A stretch of DNA of 38,051 nt, from contig DCGG01000175.1 of NCBI GenBank assembly GCA_002315455.1, positions 1 to 38,051 on the forward strand. The letters are read 5' to 3'. This stretch comes from Lentisphaeria bacterium UBA1784. GTDB taxonomy: Bacteria > Verrucomicrobiota > Lentisphaeria > Victivallales > Victivallaceae. The notes beneath the pieces were generated by a model, which saw only the letters and a list, made by a program, of their open reading frames with translations, did not search any database and was not told the DNA's origin. A program made the translations under genes and the position numbers. This document shows positions 8,200 through 14,903 of this stretch, piece after piece. Each line of letters opens with the position of its first letter. The first letter of the stretch is position 1.

Positions 8200-8945
8200 A
8201 CGGAATATCCTCCATCAATCACCAGAGAGGTACCGGTCGTCCAGGCGGAGGCATCGGATATGAGATAAATGATTCCGTATGCGATCTCCTCAGGTTTTCC
8301 ATATCTGCCAAGAGGATATAACGTTTTGTCTTTTGCCAGATCCGCTTCCGATACAGCACCCCCATGAATCAAATCCGTTTCCACCATTCCCGGTTGGACG
8401 GCATTGACCCTGATGTTTCGCGGGCCAAGTTCCAGTGCGCAATAGCGCATAAAATTCGTAAGAGCGGCTTTTGATGCGCCGTAAATGCCGTTGCCGGCTA
8501 CCGCGCTGTCCGCAGCTGCGGATGAGGTGAAGACGATCGAACCGCCGGATTTGATTTTTTTCCGTTTCAGAAACGCCTTGATGATCAGCATCGGAGAAAA
8601 AGTGTTTATCCCAAAGACATAAGACAGGTCTTCCGGTTTGTAGAATGCGACCGGTTTCGTCACCACTACCCCCGCATTGCAGACAATTCCATCGACTTCC
8701 GGAGTTTTATCCGCCAATTTGTCGATTCCTTCCGGCTCAGCGAGGTCGGCAATGATCGAAAGATGCCCCTCGCCAGCAAGAGCGTCCAACGTTTCCTGCA
8801 GACGTTTTTCATTGCGTCCGGTGATGATGCAACGGGCGCCCAGTTTGGAGCATTCGACGGCGACGGCTCTCCCGATTCCGGAAGATGCGCCGGTGATCAG
8901 GATGGTCTTCTGCGTCAGAAAGAATGGATTTTCGATCACACCCAT
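8193..8945 (-). CDS. Short-chain dehydrogenase/reductase, FabG-like
   Basis: A 250-aa classical SDR. The cofactor loop TGASSGIG is at 18-25, NAG at 90-92, Asn114, a catalytic serine at 141 or 142, and YGASK with Tyr155 and Lys159. GR at 43-44 after the second strand suggests NADPH preference. The C-terminus ends GTSLVIDGGYSVW, as in FabG proteins. In this operon, after a ketosynthase III, the likely step is reduction of a 3-ketoacyl-ACP to the 3-hydroxyacyl form. It overlaps the ketosynthase stop by 10 bp and the ligase start by a few bases, with a GGAGA ribosome site. No dehydratase or enoyl reductase is present, so the chain may stop at the hydroxyacyl stage; that is inference. Confidence 0.88.
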   Translation of the reverse strand: MGVIENPFFLTQKTILITGASSGIGRAVAVECSKLGARCIITGRNEKRLQETLDALAGEGHLSIIADLAEPEGIDKLADKTPEVDGIVCNAGVVVTKPVAFYKPEDLSYVFGINTFSPMLIIKAFLKRKKIKSGGSIVFTSSAAADSAVAGNGIYGASKAALTNFMRYCALELGPRNIRVNAVQPGMVETDLIHGGAVSEADLAKDKTLYPLGRYGKPEEIAYGIIYLISDASAWTTGTSLVIDGGYSVW

Positions 8946-10000
8946 GGGGAAATCTCCTTATCTTCCACTTCAACAAGATCGGAAATGACCAAATGCTCCG
9001 TCTCAAACGCAACGGTTCCCCAGGAAAGCCCCACGCCGAAACCGCAACAGATGAATTTGTTTTTTCTATCTGCGGCGCCTTTGAGCTGTGTGACGATCGT
9101 GAGCGGAATGGACGCCGATGAGGTGTTTCCGAACGATTGGATGCTGGAAGGCACTTTTTCCGGCGCAAGTTTCAGTTTTTTGGCGATCACGTTGTTCAGC
9201 ATCTTATTGGCCTGATGAAACACAAACCAGTCGTAATCAAGGTAGTCAAAACCGAAATGTTCGCCGAGCAGTCTGACGGACTTCGGCGCCGTCGTAATGC
9301 CGAATGCGAAAATATCCATCCCCTTCATATACCCCTGAATACGGGTATATTTCATGCCGTCGATCTCCTGCTGTGCAAAGGAGTTCTGGCTGATACCGTT
9401 ACGGCAACCGCCATCCGGGACAATCAGCGAATCATAACCGCGGCCGTCCGTGCCGAAATGAAATCGGAACCCTTCCGCCCCTTCGGAATACTCCAGAGCG
9501 GTCACCGTTCCCGCGTGTCCGAAAAGCGGGGATTTATCAGGCACGACACCTTTTGCATCACCGGTCAGAAGCAGAGCCTTTCGGATCGAGCCGGAAGACA
9601 GGAGAGAAGCCGCATTGCTTAAACCATAGACCCAGCCGGAACACCCGAGAGAAACGTCTTCCGCATAGCACTCCTCGCTCAATCCAAGCCGGTACTGCAA
9701 AATGCACGCGGTGGCAGGCAAGATATAATCAGGAGTCTGCGATACAAAGAGAAGCGCATCGATCTCTTCTTTCGCCCAGCCGAGGTCTGCAATCAACTTT
9801 TCCGCCGCCTCATAACACAAGTCGGAGGTGGTGAGTCTGTCGCTGTAGCGAAGTTCCCTGACACCGGTCGTCTGAATGAATTCTTCAGCTGAATACTTGA
9901 TGTCCGGATAATCCTCATTCGCAAGATTATCAACGGCATTTTTCGGGACTCCGGCGGAGATGCCGGCGATCCTGACGTTTTTGATACTTAAATATGCCAT
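8936..10000 (-). CDS. 3-oxoacyl-ACP synthase III family protein (KAS III-like)
   Basis: A 354-aa thiolase-fold enzyme. The catalytic triad of the FabH family is intact: Cys120 in DVSLGCSGWVYGL, His262 in WFVFHQANKM and Asn292 in FGNTSSASIP. The loop SPLFGHAGTVTALEY (157-171) has His-Ala where housekeeping FabH usually has Asp-Ala, which places it with the specialised ketosynthase III enzymes of secondary metabolite and glycan-acylation loci. It should condense a starter acyl-CoA or acyl-ACP with malonyl-ACP, or transfer an acyl group. Its start lies 3 bp after the ACP stop and the reductase follows with an overlap, so all three are probably made together. A housekeeping fatty-acid role is unlikely without fabD, fabG or fabF neighbours. 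Confidence 0.88.
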   Translation of the reverse strand: MAYLSIKNVRIAGISAGVPKNAVDNLANEDYPDIKYSAEEFIQTTGVRELRYSDRLTTSDLCYEAAEKLIADLGWAKEEIDALLFVSQTPDYILPATACILQYRLGLSEECYAEDVSLGCSGWVYGLSNAASLLSSGSIRKALLLTGDAKGVVPDKSPLFGHAGTVTALEYSEGAEGFRFHFGTDGRGYDSLIVPDGGCRNGISQNSFAQQEIDGMKYTRIQGYMKGMDIFAFGITTAPKSVRLLGEHFGFDYLDYDWFVFHQANKMLNNVIAKKLKLAPEKVPSSIQSFGNTSSASIPLTIVTQLKGAADRKNKFICCGFGVGLSWGTVAFETEHLVISDLVEVEDKEISPWV

Positions 10001-10003
10001 GAT

Positions 10004-10237
10004 CTACAACTTGGTGATGATGCACTTATATACATCCTCGACAGTGACCGCGTTATGAAGATCGTTTCCGCTGATGGTAACGCCAAATTCATCGTCGACC
10101 ATCGCGATGACGGAAAGGGCGGTCAGGGACGACCACTGCTCCAGATCGTGAAATACCGTATCCGCTTTAATGGTCGCGGGTTCCGTCCTGAAGAATTGCT
10201 CTGCGAAAAGAACAACAAATTCATCCAATGTTTTCAT
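10004..10237 (-). CDS. Acyl carrier protein (first of the cluster)
   Basis: A 77-residue protein starting at the ATG at 10237; a longer frame upstream reads through promoter sequence and is not used. The helix-2 region FHDLEQWSSLTALSVIAMVDDEF is that of a carrier protein, with Ser37 (context S-S-L rather than D-S-L) as the expected phosphopantetheine site. The C-terminal VTVEDVYKCI fits helix 4. It sits 3 bp before the ketosynthase III gene, its likely partner. A promoter with TTGCAA and TATATT boxes 16 bp apart lies just upstream, so the ACP-to-MATE genes can be transcribed apart from the NeuD-like gene. Confidence 0.82.
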   Translation of the reverse strand: MKTLDEFVVLFAEQFFRTEPATIKADTVFHDLEQWSSLTALSVIAMVDDEFGVTISGNDLHNAVTVEDVYKCIITKL

Positions 10238-10291
10238 GATCCGTTTTCCAGTTTTGGTACCAAAAGATGTCCGGCAGTACGTTTTTGCTGT

Positions 10292-10319
10292 AATATACAA
10301 TGCTCCGAGAGAGTTGCAA
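10292..10319 (-). promoter_or_regulatory. Sigma70-type promoter for the ACP-ketosynthase operon
   Basis: On the minus strand TTGCAA (10319-10314) and TATATT (10297-10292) are 16 bp apart. They lie in the 100-bp gap before the ACP start at 10237. The -10 region overlaps a copy of the GTYTYTGCWGTAATRTAY element (10281-10298 read on +). Confidence 0.6.
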
Positions 10320-10337
10320 GTCCGTTTCCCAAAATTA

Positions 10338-10997
10338 TTAAAATTCTGTTTTTACGGCAGGGACCCCCATATAAAGGAATCCGTCCCTGGGATTGGTCAT
10401 AAGCGTGCTGCCGGCAACAAGTTTGACGTGATGGCCGATGACAATATGCGGGATGACGATGCTTCCGGTGCCGAAGAAATTGCATTCCCCGATCTTGACG
10501 TAACCGGAAATCCTCACTCCGCCTTTGAAGGAATTGAAGGAACCGATTCCGACGTCATGCCCGAGAACGACGTCGCCATTGAACACGTTGAAATCACCAA
10601 TGTGCACGTCACAGGTGGCGGAACAGCCGCTCTTAATGATGTTCCCCTTGCCGATCACAAAAGACTCCGGATCATCCGAGAATGCACCGTAAGGATGAAT
10701 CAGATTCGGGAACCAAAGACGATCGTTGGCGATGGCGTCATAGACTTTTTTCACTTCCAGGGGATCACCGATCGTCAAGGCAACGGCAAGTTCCCGGTCC
10801 CACGCGTTCAATTCGCCGAGCCCGCCGAAACAGGGGCCGAAATGGGAGACCTGCGTCCCTTTCTGCGCGGGATTGCTGTCGAAGAAACCGATCAGATTCC
10901 ACGTGGGCTTCTGCTCGTTGATCCGCCGGATCATGCAGGCGACTTCCCTCCCGAAGCCGCCGGCTCCGTAAAGTGCAATGTCTTTCAATTCCGCCAT
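10338..10997 (-). CDS. NeuD/PglD-like sugar acyltransferase (left-handed beta-helix)
   Basis: A 219-aa protein with the two-part layout of the NeuD/PglD family. The first ~90 residues form a PglD-type nucleotide-sugar-binding domain opening with YGAGGFGREVA (10-20). Hexapeptide repeats follow (IGKGNIIKSG, IGDFNVFNG, VGIGSFNSF, IGECNFFGTG), with the likely catalytic His147 in GHDVGIG. Family members acetylate sugar amines or hydroxyls from acetyl-CoA, and relatives use longer acyl groups, sometimes from acyl-ACP. Being the first gene of the acyl-building operon, it is the best candidate for moving the product onto a sugar; this is inference. It is the first intact gene after the promoter at 11231-11259, with an unusually long leader. 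Confidence 0.85.
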   Translation of the reverse strand: MAELKDIALYGAGGFGREVACMIRRINEQKPTWNLIGFFDSNPAQKGTQVSHFGPCFGGLGELNAWDRELAVALTIGDPLEVKKVYDAIANDRLWFPNLIHPYGAFSDDPESFVIGKGNIIKSGCSATCDVHIGDFNVFNGDVVLGHDVGIGSFNSFKGGVRISGYVKIGECNFFGTGSIVIPHIVIGHHVKLVAGSTLMTNPRDGFLYMGVPAVKTEF

Positions 10998-11134
10998 TTT
11001 ATCTGCGCGCCCCTTCCCCTGCGAAATTCAGAACGGCACGCCGCAGAAAAATTTTTCCGGAACGGTTCAAAAGCGGTCACGGTACTTTCCCGCAACGCAA
11101 CAGTGGAATCTCCGAAAATAAAGATTTTTACCAT
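10985..11134 (-). pseudogene. 49-codon frame starting like a GDSL/SGNH hydrolase (possible stub)
   Basis: On the minus strand an ATG at 11134, 9 nt after GGGGAA, opens a 49-codon frame beginning MVKIFIFGDSTVA. The GDSTVA block directly after a first beta strand is the hallmark opening of rhamnogalacturonan-acetylesterase-type SGNH hydrolases. After about residue 13 the match is lost, the sequence becomes Arg-rich, and the frame runs 13 bp into the NeuD-like gene. With its own promoter and ribosome site it looks like the surviving start of a displaced gene. A leader peptide or chance is possible. Confidence 0.33.
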
Positions 11135-11230
11135 GATCAGTATTCCCCGGGGACCTCCATCCATGCCGCTTTGACGGAAATCCCGAACGCTCTTGTCTGA
11201 AAATCTCCACGTGAGATCAGTCTCTGCTGT

Positions 11231-11259
11231 AATGTACTTTCTGAAGCGCCCTTTTTCAA
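11231..11259 (-). promoter_or_regulatory. Sigma70-type promoter ahead of the acyl operon
   Basis: Minus strand: TTGAAA (11259-11254), 17 bp, TACATT (11236-11231). The expected start near 11224 gives a leader of about 225 nt before the NeuD-like gene, containing the 49-codon GDST frame. The -10 box overlaps an element copy at 11220-11237. Confidence 0.6.
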
Positions 11260-11305
11260 ATCGTGACCGTGATTTCTGCAGAAAGATCATCAACGCCCCG
11301 TCAAA

Positions 11306-11327
11306 CCTGCGAAAAAAGCATCGCAGG
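11306..11327. other. Perfect 7-bp inverted repeat after the AraC gene
   Basis: CCTGCGA (11306-11312) pairs with TCGCAGG (11321-11327) around an 8-base A-rich loop, in the 120-bp space between the AraC stop and the acyl-operon promoter. Read on the minus strand the loop is T-rich, but no T-run follows the stem, so it is a poor terminator. A protein-binding site is equally possible. Confidence 0.35.
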
Positions 11328-11378
11328 ACCGCCGTACGCAGAGAAAAATTGCACGGCGTTGTTTCCGCAGCCGGGTCG

Positions 11379-12038
11379 TCATTTGCAGGAGCGGTACGCT
11401 CCCGGAGACACGCCGGTCGCCTTCTTGAACGCTTCGGAGAAAACGTAGCGGTCCGCGAAACCGCAGGCTTCCGCGATCTCCCCGATCCCTGCAGAACCGC
11501 AGGAGAGCATGGTCCGGGCCTTTTCCATGGCGAGCGCCAACGCGAACCGGTGGGGCGTGACGCCGGTCTCCTCCTTGAACCTGCACTGGAAAATTGCGGC
11601 GGACATGCCGATCTTCCAGCAGATCTCCTCCCGTTTCAGACCTTGATTCATCAGGTGCATGGCGCGCTGTATCCGGTCATCCGCCTGTTCGCCGGCGGCG
11701 AAGAAGTGACTTGCCGGAATGGCGGCAAGCGCTGAAAAGACAAGGGCGTACACCGTCGCATCCGAGAAGGTCTCCTGTCCCATCAGGAGAGGCAGAACTC
11801 CGCAGAGACTTCGATCGAAGAGTATCACTTCCGGTTTCACCTGCGAGTATGGGAGACCGGCATGGAAGTGGACGTAGAGATGGTCGAAGGGCGCTTCGCA
11901 GGTACTGCGGCAAGGGGTATGAGGGGGGATCAGCACGATCTCCCGTCCAGTGGGGCGGACTTTCCTGCCGCCGAAATCCAGACAGGCCCCCGGTCCGGCG
12001 TAGTAGTAAAGGAACCGGGGGAAATTGGTCTGCGTCAC
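11379..12038 (-). CDS. AraC family transcriptional regulator
   Basis: A 219-aa regulator. The N-terminal ~75 residues look like a small cupin-type sensing domain (DFGGRKVRPTGREIVLIPPHTP, then FDHLYVHFHAG). The C-terminal ~100 residues form the two helix-turn-helix units of AraC (REEICWKIGMSAAIFQCRFKEETG, then IGEIAEACGFADRYVFSEAFKKATGVSPGAYR). AraC proteins of this style commonly control sugar-use genes. The start is a GTG at 12038 that overlaps the stop of the upstream TPR gene by 4 bp; a total length shorter than the usual 280 aa reflects a reduced sensing domain. It ends about 120 bp before the acyl-operon promoter, so control of that operon is possible but not shown. Confidence 0.88.
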   Translation of the reverse strand: MTQTNFPRFLYYYAGPGACLDFGGRKVRPTGREIVLIPPHTPCRSTCEAPFDHLYVHFHAGLPYSQVKPEVILFDRSLCGVLPLLMGQETFSDATVYALVFSALAAIPASHFFAAGEQADDRIQRAMHLMNQGLKREEICWKIGMSAAIFQCRFKEETGVTPHRFALALAMEKARTMLSCGSAGIGEIAEACGFADRYVFSEAFKKATGVSPGAYRSCK

Positions 12039-13921
12039 TCCCGTTCTTTGCAGAAACGGCGTGCCGCCTCCGCGTTCGCCGCGTAACCGGGATTGGCAGG
12101 TTCCAGCGCCTGCGCCCGCCGGAAGGCGAGTGACGCCTTCTCGTGGTTTCCGAGGCAGAACTCCGCGATTCCGAGGGCGTTCCAGTTCTTCGGGTCCGCA
12201 GGAGCGTAATAGACCGCGGTGGACTCCAGACGCTTCGCATCTTCGTATTTTTCCCGCCGGATCTGAAGCAGTCCGTAGTTGCAGGCCGCCTGCGAAGGAT
12301 CGTTCCCCAGCATCATCGCGCGCTCAAAACACGCCTCCGCCTCGTGATAGCGGGTCTTTTCTCCGTAGAGCATCCCCAAACGCATCCACGCCTCGGGATG
12401 CAGCGGCTCCGCTTCCGCCGCGTCTCGGTACCATTTCTCCGCCGTCAGCAGATCGCCGCGCTCCTCCGCGATCCGGCCAAGCAGACAGGAAGTCCGGGGA
12501 GGATCGTTCAACTTCCGGGCAGAGTAAGCCAGCAGATCTTCGGCAAGGTCAAAATTCCCCCGACGGAATGCCGCCTCCCCCCAGAGTGCGGCCGCCTCGA
12601 TCTTCCCCGCGGCCATGAAGGGAAAACTGAAGGGAAGCGAAAGCAGAACAGCCAAAGCAGGAAGGCTCCACCAGCGTTTCCAATTCATGGCATCCATCCC
12701 CAGCGCCGCAAGCACAAGGATCCCCGGCCACGCCCCCATCCGGAAGTTTCCGCAGGAAAAGGTGAGGAGCGTCCCGATCCAGAAAGCACCGACAAGCAAA
12801 AGCGCTGGCAGATATTCTCTCCGCCGCCGCACGACTTCCCACGTCCCGATGAACGCAAGAAGAAATACCGCTGGGACTACGCTTCTCCCCCAAAAAACGT
12901 AGTCGGTTTGGCAGATCAGGATCCCCGGATCGGCTCCGGATGGCAGTTCGTTGGGGTGGAAGAAATACACCGCCTTGCGGGCCAGCAGGACCAATCCCTT
13001 CCACGGATGCTCCTTCCAAAACGCGCCCGCTTTCTCCAGCCATACGCGCGGGGGAGAGACCTGACGCGCCTTCGCCTCCTGTGCGGTCTCCCGGCGGACC
13101 TGCCTCAACTTCTGCCCGGGAGCGAGGTTGCAATACCCCTTGGCCTGCGGATTGTTCCCGAGCCAAACGAGGAAGGCGGCATTGGACTGCACCCCCGTCA
13201 ACTGCACATAGCGAACGCTCTTGGCCGCAATGACCGGCAGAAGCAACAGCAACGCGCCGCACAGCACGCAGACAAGATGTTTCCACTTTTTCCGGCAACA
13301 TGCGGCGGTGGAAACCGCCGCAAGAAAGCAAAACGCAAGTCCATGGGTCAGCACTCCAAGCCCGCAAAAAAGCCCACTCGCAAAGGCGGGCACGCATCCG
13401 CCCGTCCGGCAGGCACGAAGCAGAAACGCCAGCGCCAGCGTCATCTCGGGGAACAGCAAACTCGCCGGGACCAGTTCCGCCTGAAAGTAAATGAGGTTGG
13501 GCAGAAGCACCATTCCCGCGAGAAACCAGCCGCAGAGCGAACGCTTCCAGCCGTTCCGATACAGTTCCAGCGCGAGCACGAATGATGCGGGGAGACTCAG
13601 CAAAAGCGTGACCGCCCGTGCCGCCGGGACCGGTGCCCAGGGAAAAAACCGATAGACTCCGGCGAGAAAGAAACTGTACAGCGGCGCATGTTCCTCCGGC
13701 CTCAAGGGGAAAAGAACTCCGCCGAGGATCTCTCTCGCCCGCTGATCGTATTCTGCGACGTCAGGGCCAAGCGCAAAGGAAAAAAGAGGCGAGGAGGAAA
13801 ACTCCCGCAGATATTCCGCGCGTGCAAAGATCCCCAAAAGAAGCGGGAACCACCACCAGAAATTCTCCTGCAGAAGCCGGGAAACGGTGCGGAACTTCCC
13901 TGCCTGTGCCCGTTCGTCCAT
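12035..13921 (-). CDS. Membrane glycosyltransferase-like protein (ArnT/PMT style) with C-terminal TPRs
   Basis: A 628-aa protein in two parts. Residues ~20-430 contain about ten membrane segments and an early extracytoplasmic acidic motif (GPDVAEYDQRAREIL) of the kind that holds the catalytic Asp in PMT/ArnT-type (GT39/GT83) glycosyltransferases, which use polyprenyl-phosphate sugars outside the membrane. From ~445 to the end come four or five tetratricopeptide repeats (AEKWYRDAAEAEPLHPEAW, AEACFERAMMLGN, NWNALGIAEFCLGNHEKASLAFRRAQALEP). TPR-tailed versions are seen in Planctomycetota and Lentisphaerota; the TPR part likely binds a partner. HPr lies 26 bp upstream and the AraC gene overlaps downstream. 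The acceptor is unknown. Confidence 0.72.
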   Translation of the reverse strand: MDERAQAGKFRTVSRLLQENFWWWFPLLLGIFARAEYLREFSSSPLFSFALGPDVAEYDQRAREILGGVLFPLRPEEHAPLYSFFLAGVYRFFPWAPVPAARAVTLLLSLPASFVLALELYRNGWKRSLCGWFLAGMVLLPNLIYFQAELVPASLLFPEMTLALAFLLRACRTGGCVPAFASGLFCGLGVLTHGLAFCFLAAVSTAACCRKKWKHLVCVLCGALLLLLPVIAAKSVRYVQLTGVQSNAAFLVWLGNNPQAKGYCNLAPGQKLRQVRRETAQEAKARQVSPPRVWLEKAGAFWKEHPWKGLVLLARKAVYFFHPNELPSGADPGILICQTDYVFWGRSVVPAVFLLAFIGTWEVVRRRREYLPALLLVGAFWIGTLLTFSCGNFRMGAWPGILVLAALGMDAMNWKRWWSLPALAVLLSLPFSFPFMAAGKIEAAALWGEAAFRRGNFDLAEDLLAYSARKLNDPPRTSCLLGRIAEERGDLLTAEKWYRDAAEAEPLHPEAWMRLGMLYGEKTRYHEAEACFERAMMLGNDPSQAACNYGLLQIRREKYEDAKRLESTAVYYAPADPKNWNALGIAEFCLGNHEKASLAFRRAQALEPANPGYAANAEAARRFCKERE

Positions 13922-13947
13922 GGTCGTATTCCGGACGAAAACGCCCC

Positions 13948-14226
13948 CTACCGGGGCGGAAAGTCAAACTCGAACTCGAAGAGATCGCCGATCCGTTTGA
14001 CCGCCTTCTCCTCCTCCGGGCCCTCCACCCGCAGAACCCCTTCCGCTCCGCAGGTCAGTCCCAGGGAGATCAGGGAGAGGATGCTGTTCAGTTCGGTGTC
14101 GCCGTCACTGGTCTCCACCTCGAAACGGTGGAGCGGAAACTCCTGATTGATGGTGTTCAGGATCACGCTGGCCGGACGGCAATGGATCCCGGCCTTGTTT
14201 TTTACCGTGAAAACTCGTTCTTTCAT
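13948..14226 (-). CDS. ptsH: HPr family phosphocarrier protein
   Basis: A 92-aa HPr-like protein. His15 lies in AGIHCRPAS, the canonical phosphorylation site used by enzyme I. Residues 47-56 (NSILSLISLG) match the helix that holds the regulatory Ser46 in Gram-positive HPr; Ser48 would be the equivalent. The last ten residues, rich in Phe/Glu, extend slightly beyond the usual 85-88 aa. It lies 56 bp after hpt and 26 bp before the TPR-tailed glycosyltransferase. No enzyme I or HPr kinase is visible in the window, so a PTS or purely regulatory role cannot be decided. Confidence 0.9.
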   Translation of the reverse strand: MKERVFTVKNKAGIHCRPASVILNTINQEFPLHRFEVETSDGDTELNSILSLISLGLTCGAEGVLRVEGPEEEKAVKRIGDLFEFEFDFPPR

Positions 14227-14282
14227 CGTTTCACCTCTATTGAATCACACCTTCTTCCGAGCCGGAAGACCCGGAAAAGTTT

Positions 14283-14825
14283 TTATTTCCAGACGCGTTC
14301 CGGCGAGGCATCGTCTCCCTGCTCCAATCGGGCAATGCAGGGCAGATTACGGTATTTTTCGCAGGAGTCCAGCCCGTAGCCGACAAGATAATCCTCCGAC
14401 AAAAACACCCCCGCCCAATCCGCATGGACGACTCCTTCCGGACGGGGGATCGTCTTCTCCACCATCACCGCGGTGCGGACACTCAAGGCACCCTGCTCCG
14501 ACATGTGCCGGGAAACGGCCAAAAGAGTCTTGCCGCTGTCGAGGACCTCGTCCACCAGCAGGACGTGACGGCCGTTCACCGGCTCCTTCAGCGCGGAACG
14601 GAACCGGACCTCCATGACGCGGGTGTCCCGCTGATAACTGGAGACCGCGAGCGTATCCAACCGCAGCGGCAGGCGGAGTTTCCGCGTCAGATCCGCCGCA
14701 AAATAGACCGCCCCCATCAGCAGGACAACCACGGTGAGCGGTTTCCCCGCATAAAACCCATTGATCTCTTCTCCGAGGCGGGAGACGGCGCGTTCGATTT
14801 CGGCTTCGCTGACGATGATCTGCAT
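14283..14825 (-). CDS. hpt: Hypoxanthine phosphoribosyltransferase
   Basis: This enzyme salvages hypoxanthine or guanine by joining the base to PRPP, giving IMP or GMP. The 13-residue PRPP signature VLLVDEVLDSGKT is at 88-100. The N-terminal LTVVVLLMGAVYFAADL and the flexible-loop SSYQRDTR match family members of about 180 aa. The ATG at 14825 follows AGGGGAAA, and a near-consensus promoter lies 33-61 bp upstream. It leads a minus-strand run through HPr, the TPR-tailed glycosyltransferase and the AraC gene, an unusual mix of purine salvage and glycan functions. Confidence 0.93.
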   Translation of the reverse strand: MQIIVSEAEIERAVSRLGEEINGFYAGKPLTVVVLLMGAVYFAADLTRKLRLPLRLDTLAVSSYQRDTRVMEVRFRSALKEPVNGRHVLLVDEVLDSGKTLLAVSRHMSEQGALSVRTAVMVEKTIPRPEGVVHADWAGVFLSEDYLVGYGLDSCEKYRNLPCIARLEQGDDASPERVWK

Positions 14826-14857
14826 GGTTTCCCCTGAAAATACCTCTGCCGCCGTAG

Positions 14858-14886
14858 AATATATACCGGGAAAAACCGCTTTGCAA
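14858..14886 (-). promoter_or_regulatory. Sigma70-type promoter for hpt
   Basis: Minus strand: TTGCAA (14886-14881), 17 bp, TATATT (14863-14858). The transcription start should lie near 14851, about 26 nt before the ATG. Confidence 0.72.
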
Positions 14887-14903
14887 CCCCGATCGCGTAT
14901 TTT

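Noticed and set aside
4006..10997. Reading the operon as a non-ribosomal peptide or modular polyketide cluster
   Set aside because: No condensation, acyltransferase or thioesterase domains and no multidomain protein; all enzymes are free-standing.
10998..11230. A riboswitch in the leader of the acyl operon
   Set aside because: No known riboswitch core was recognised; the leader is better explained by a gene stub.
12143..13585. 480-aa plus-strand frame
   Set aside because: Antisense shadow of the TPR-tailed membrane protein; Arg/Gln/Pro-rich and without motifs.
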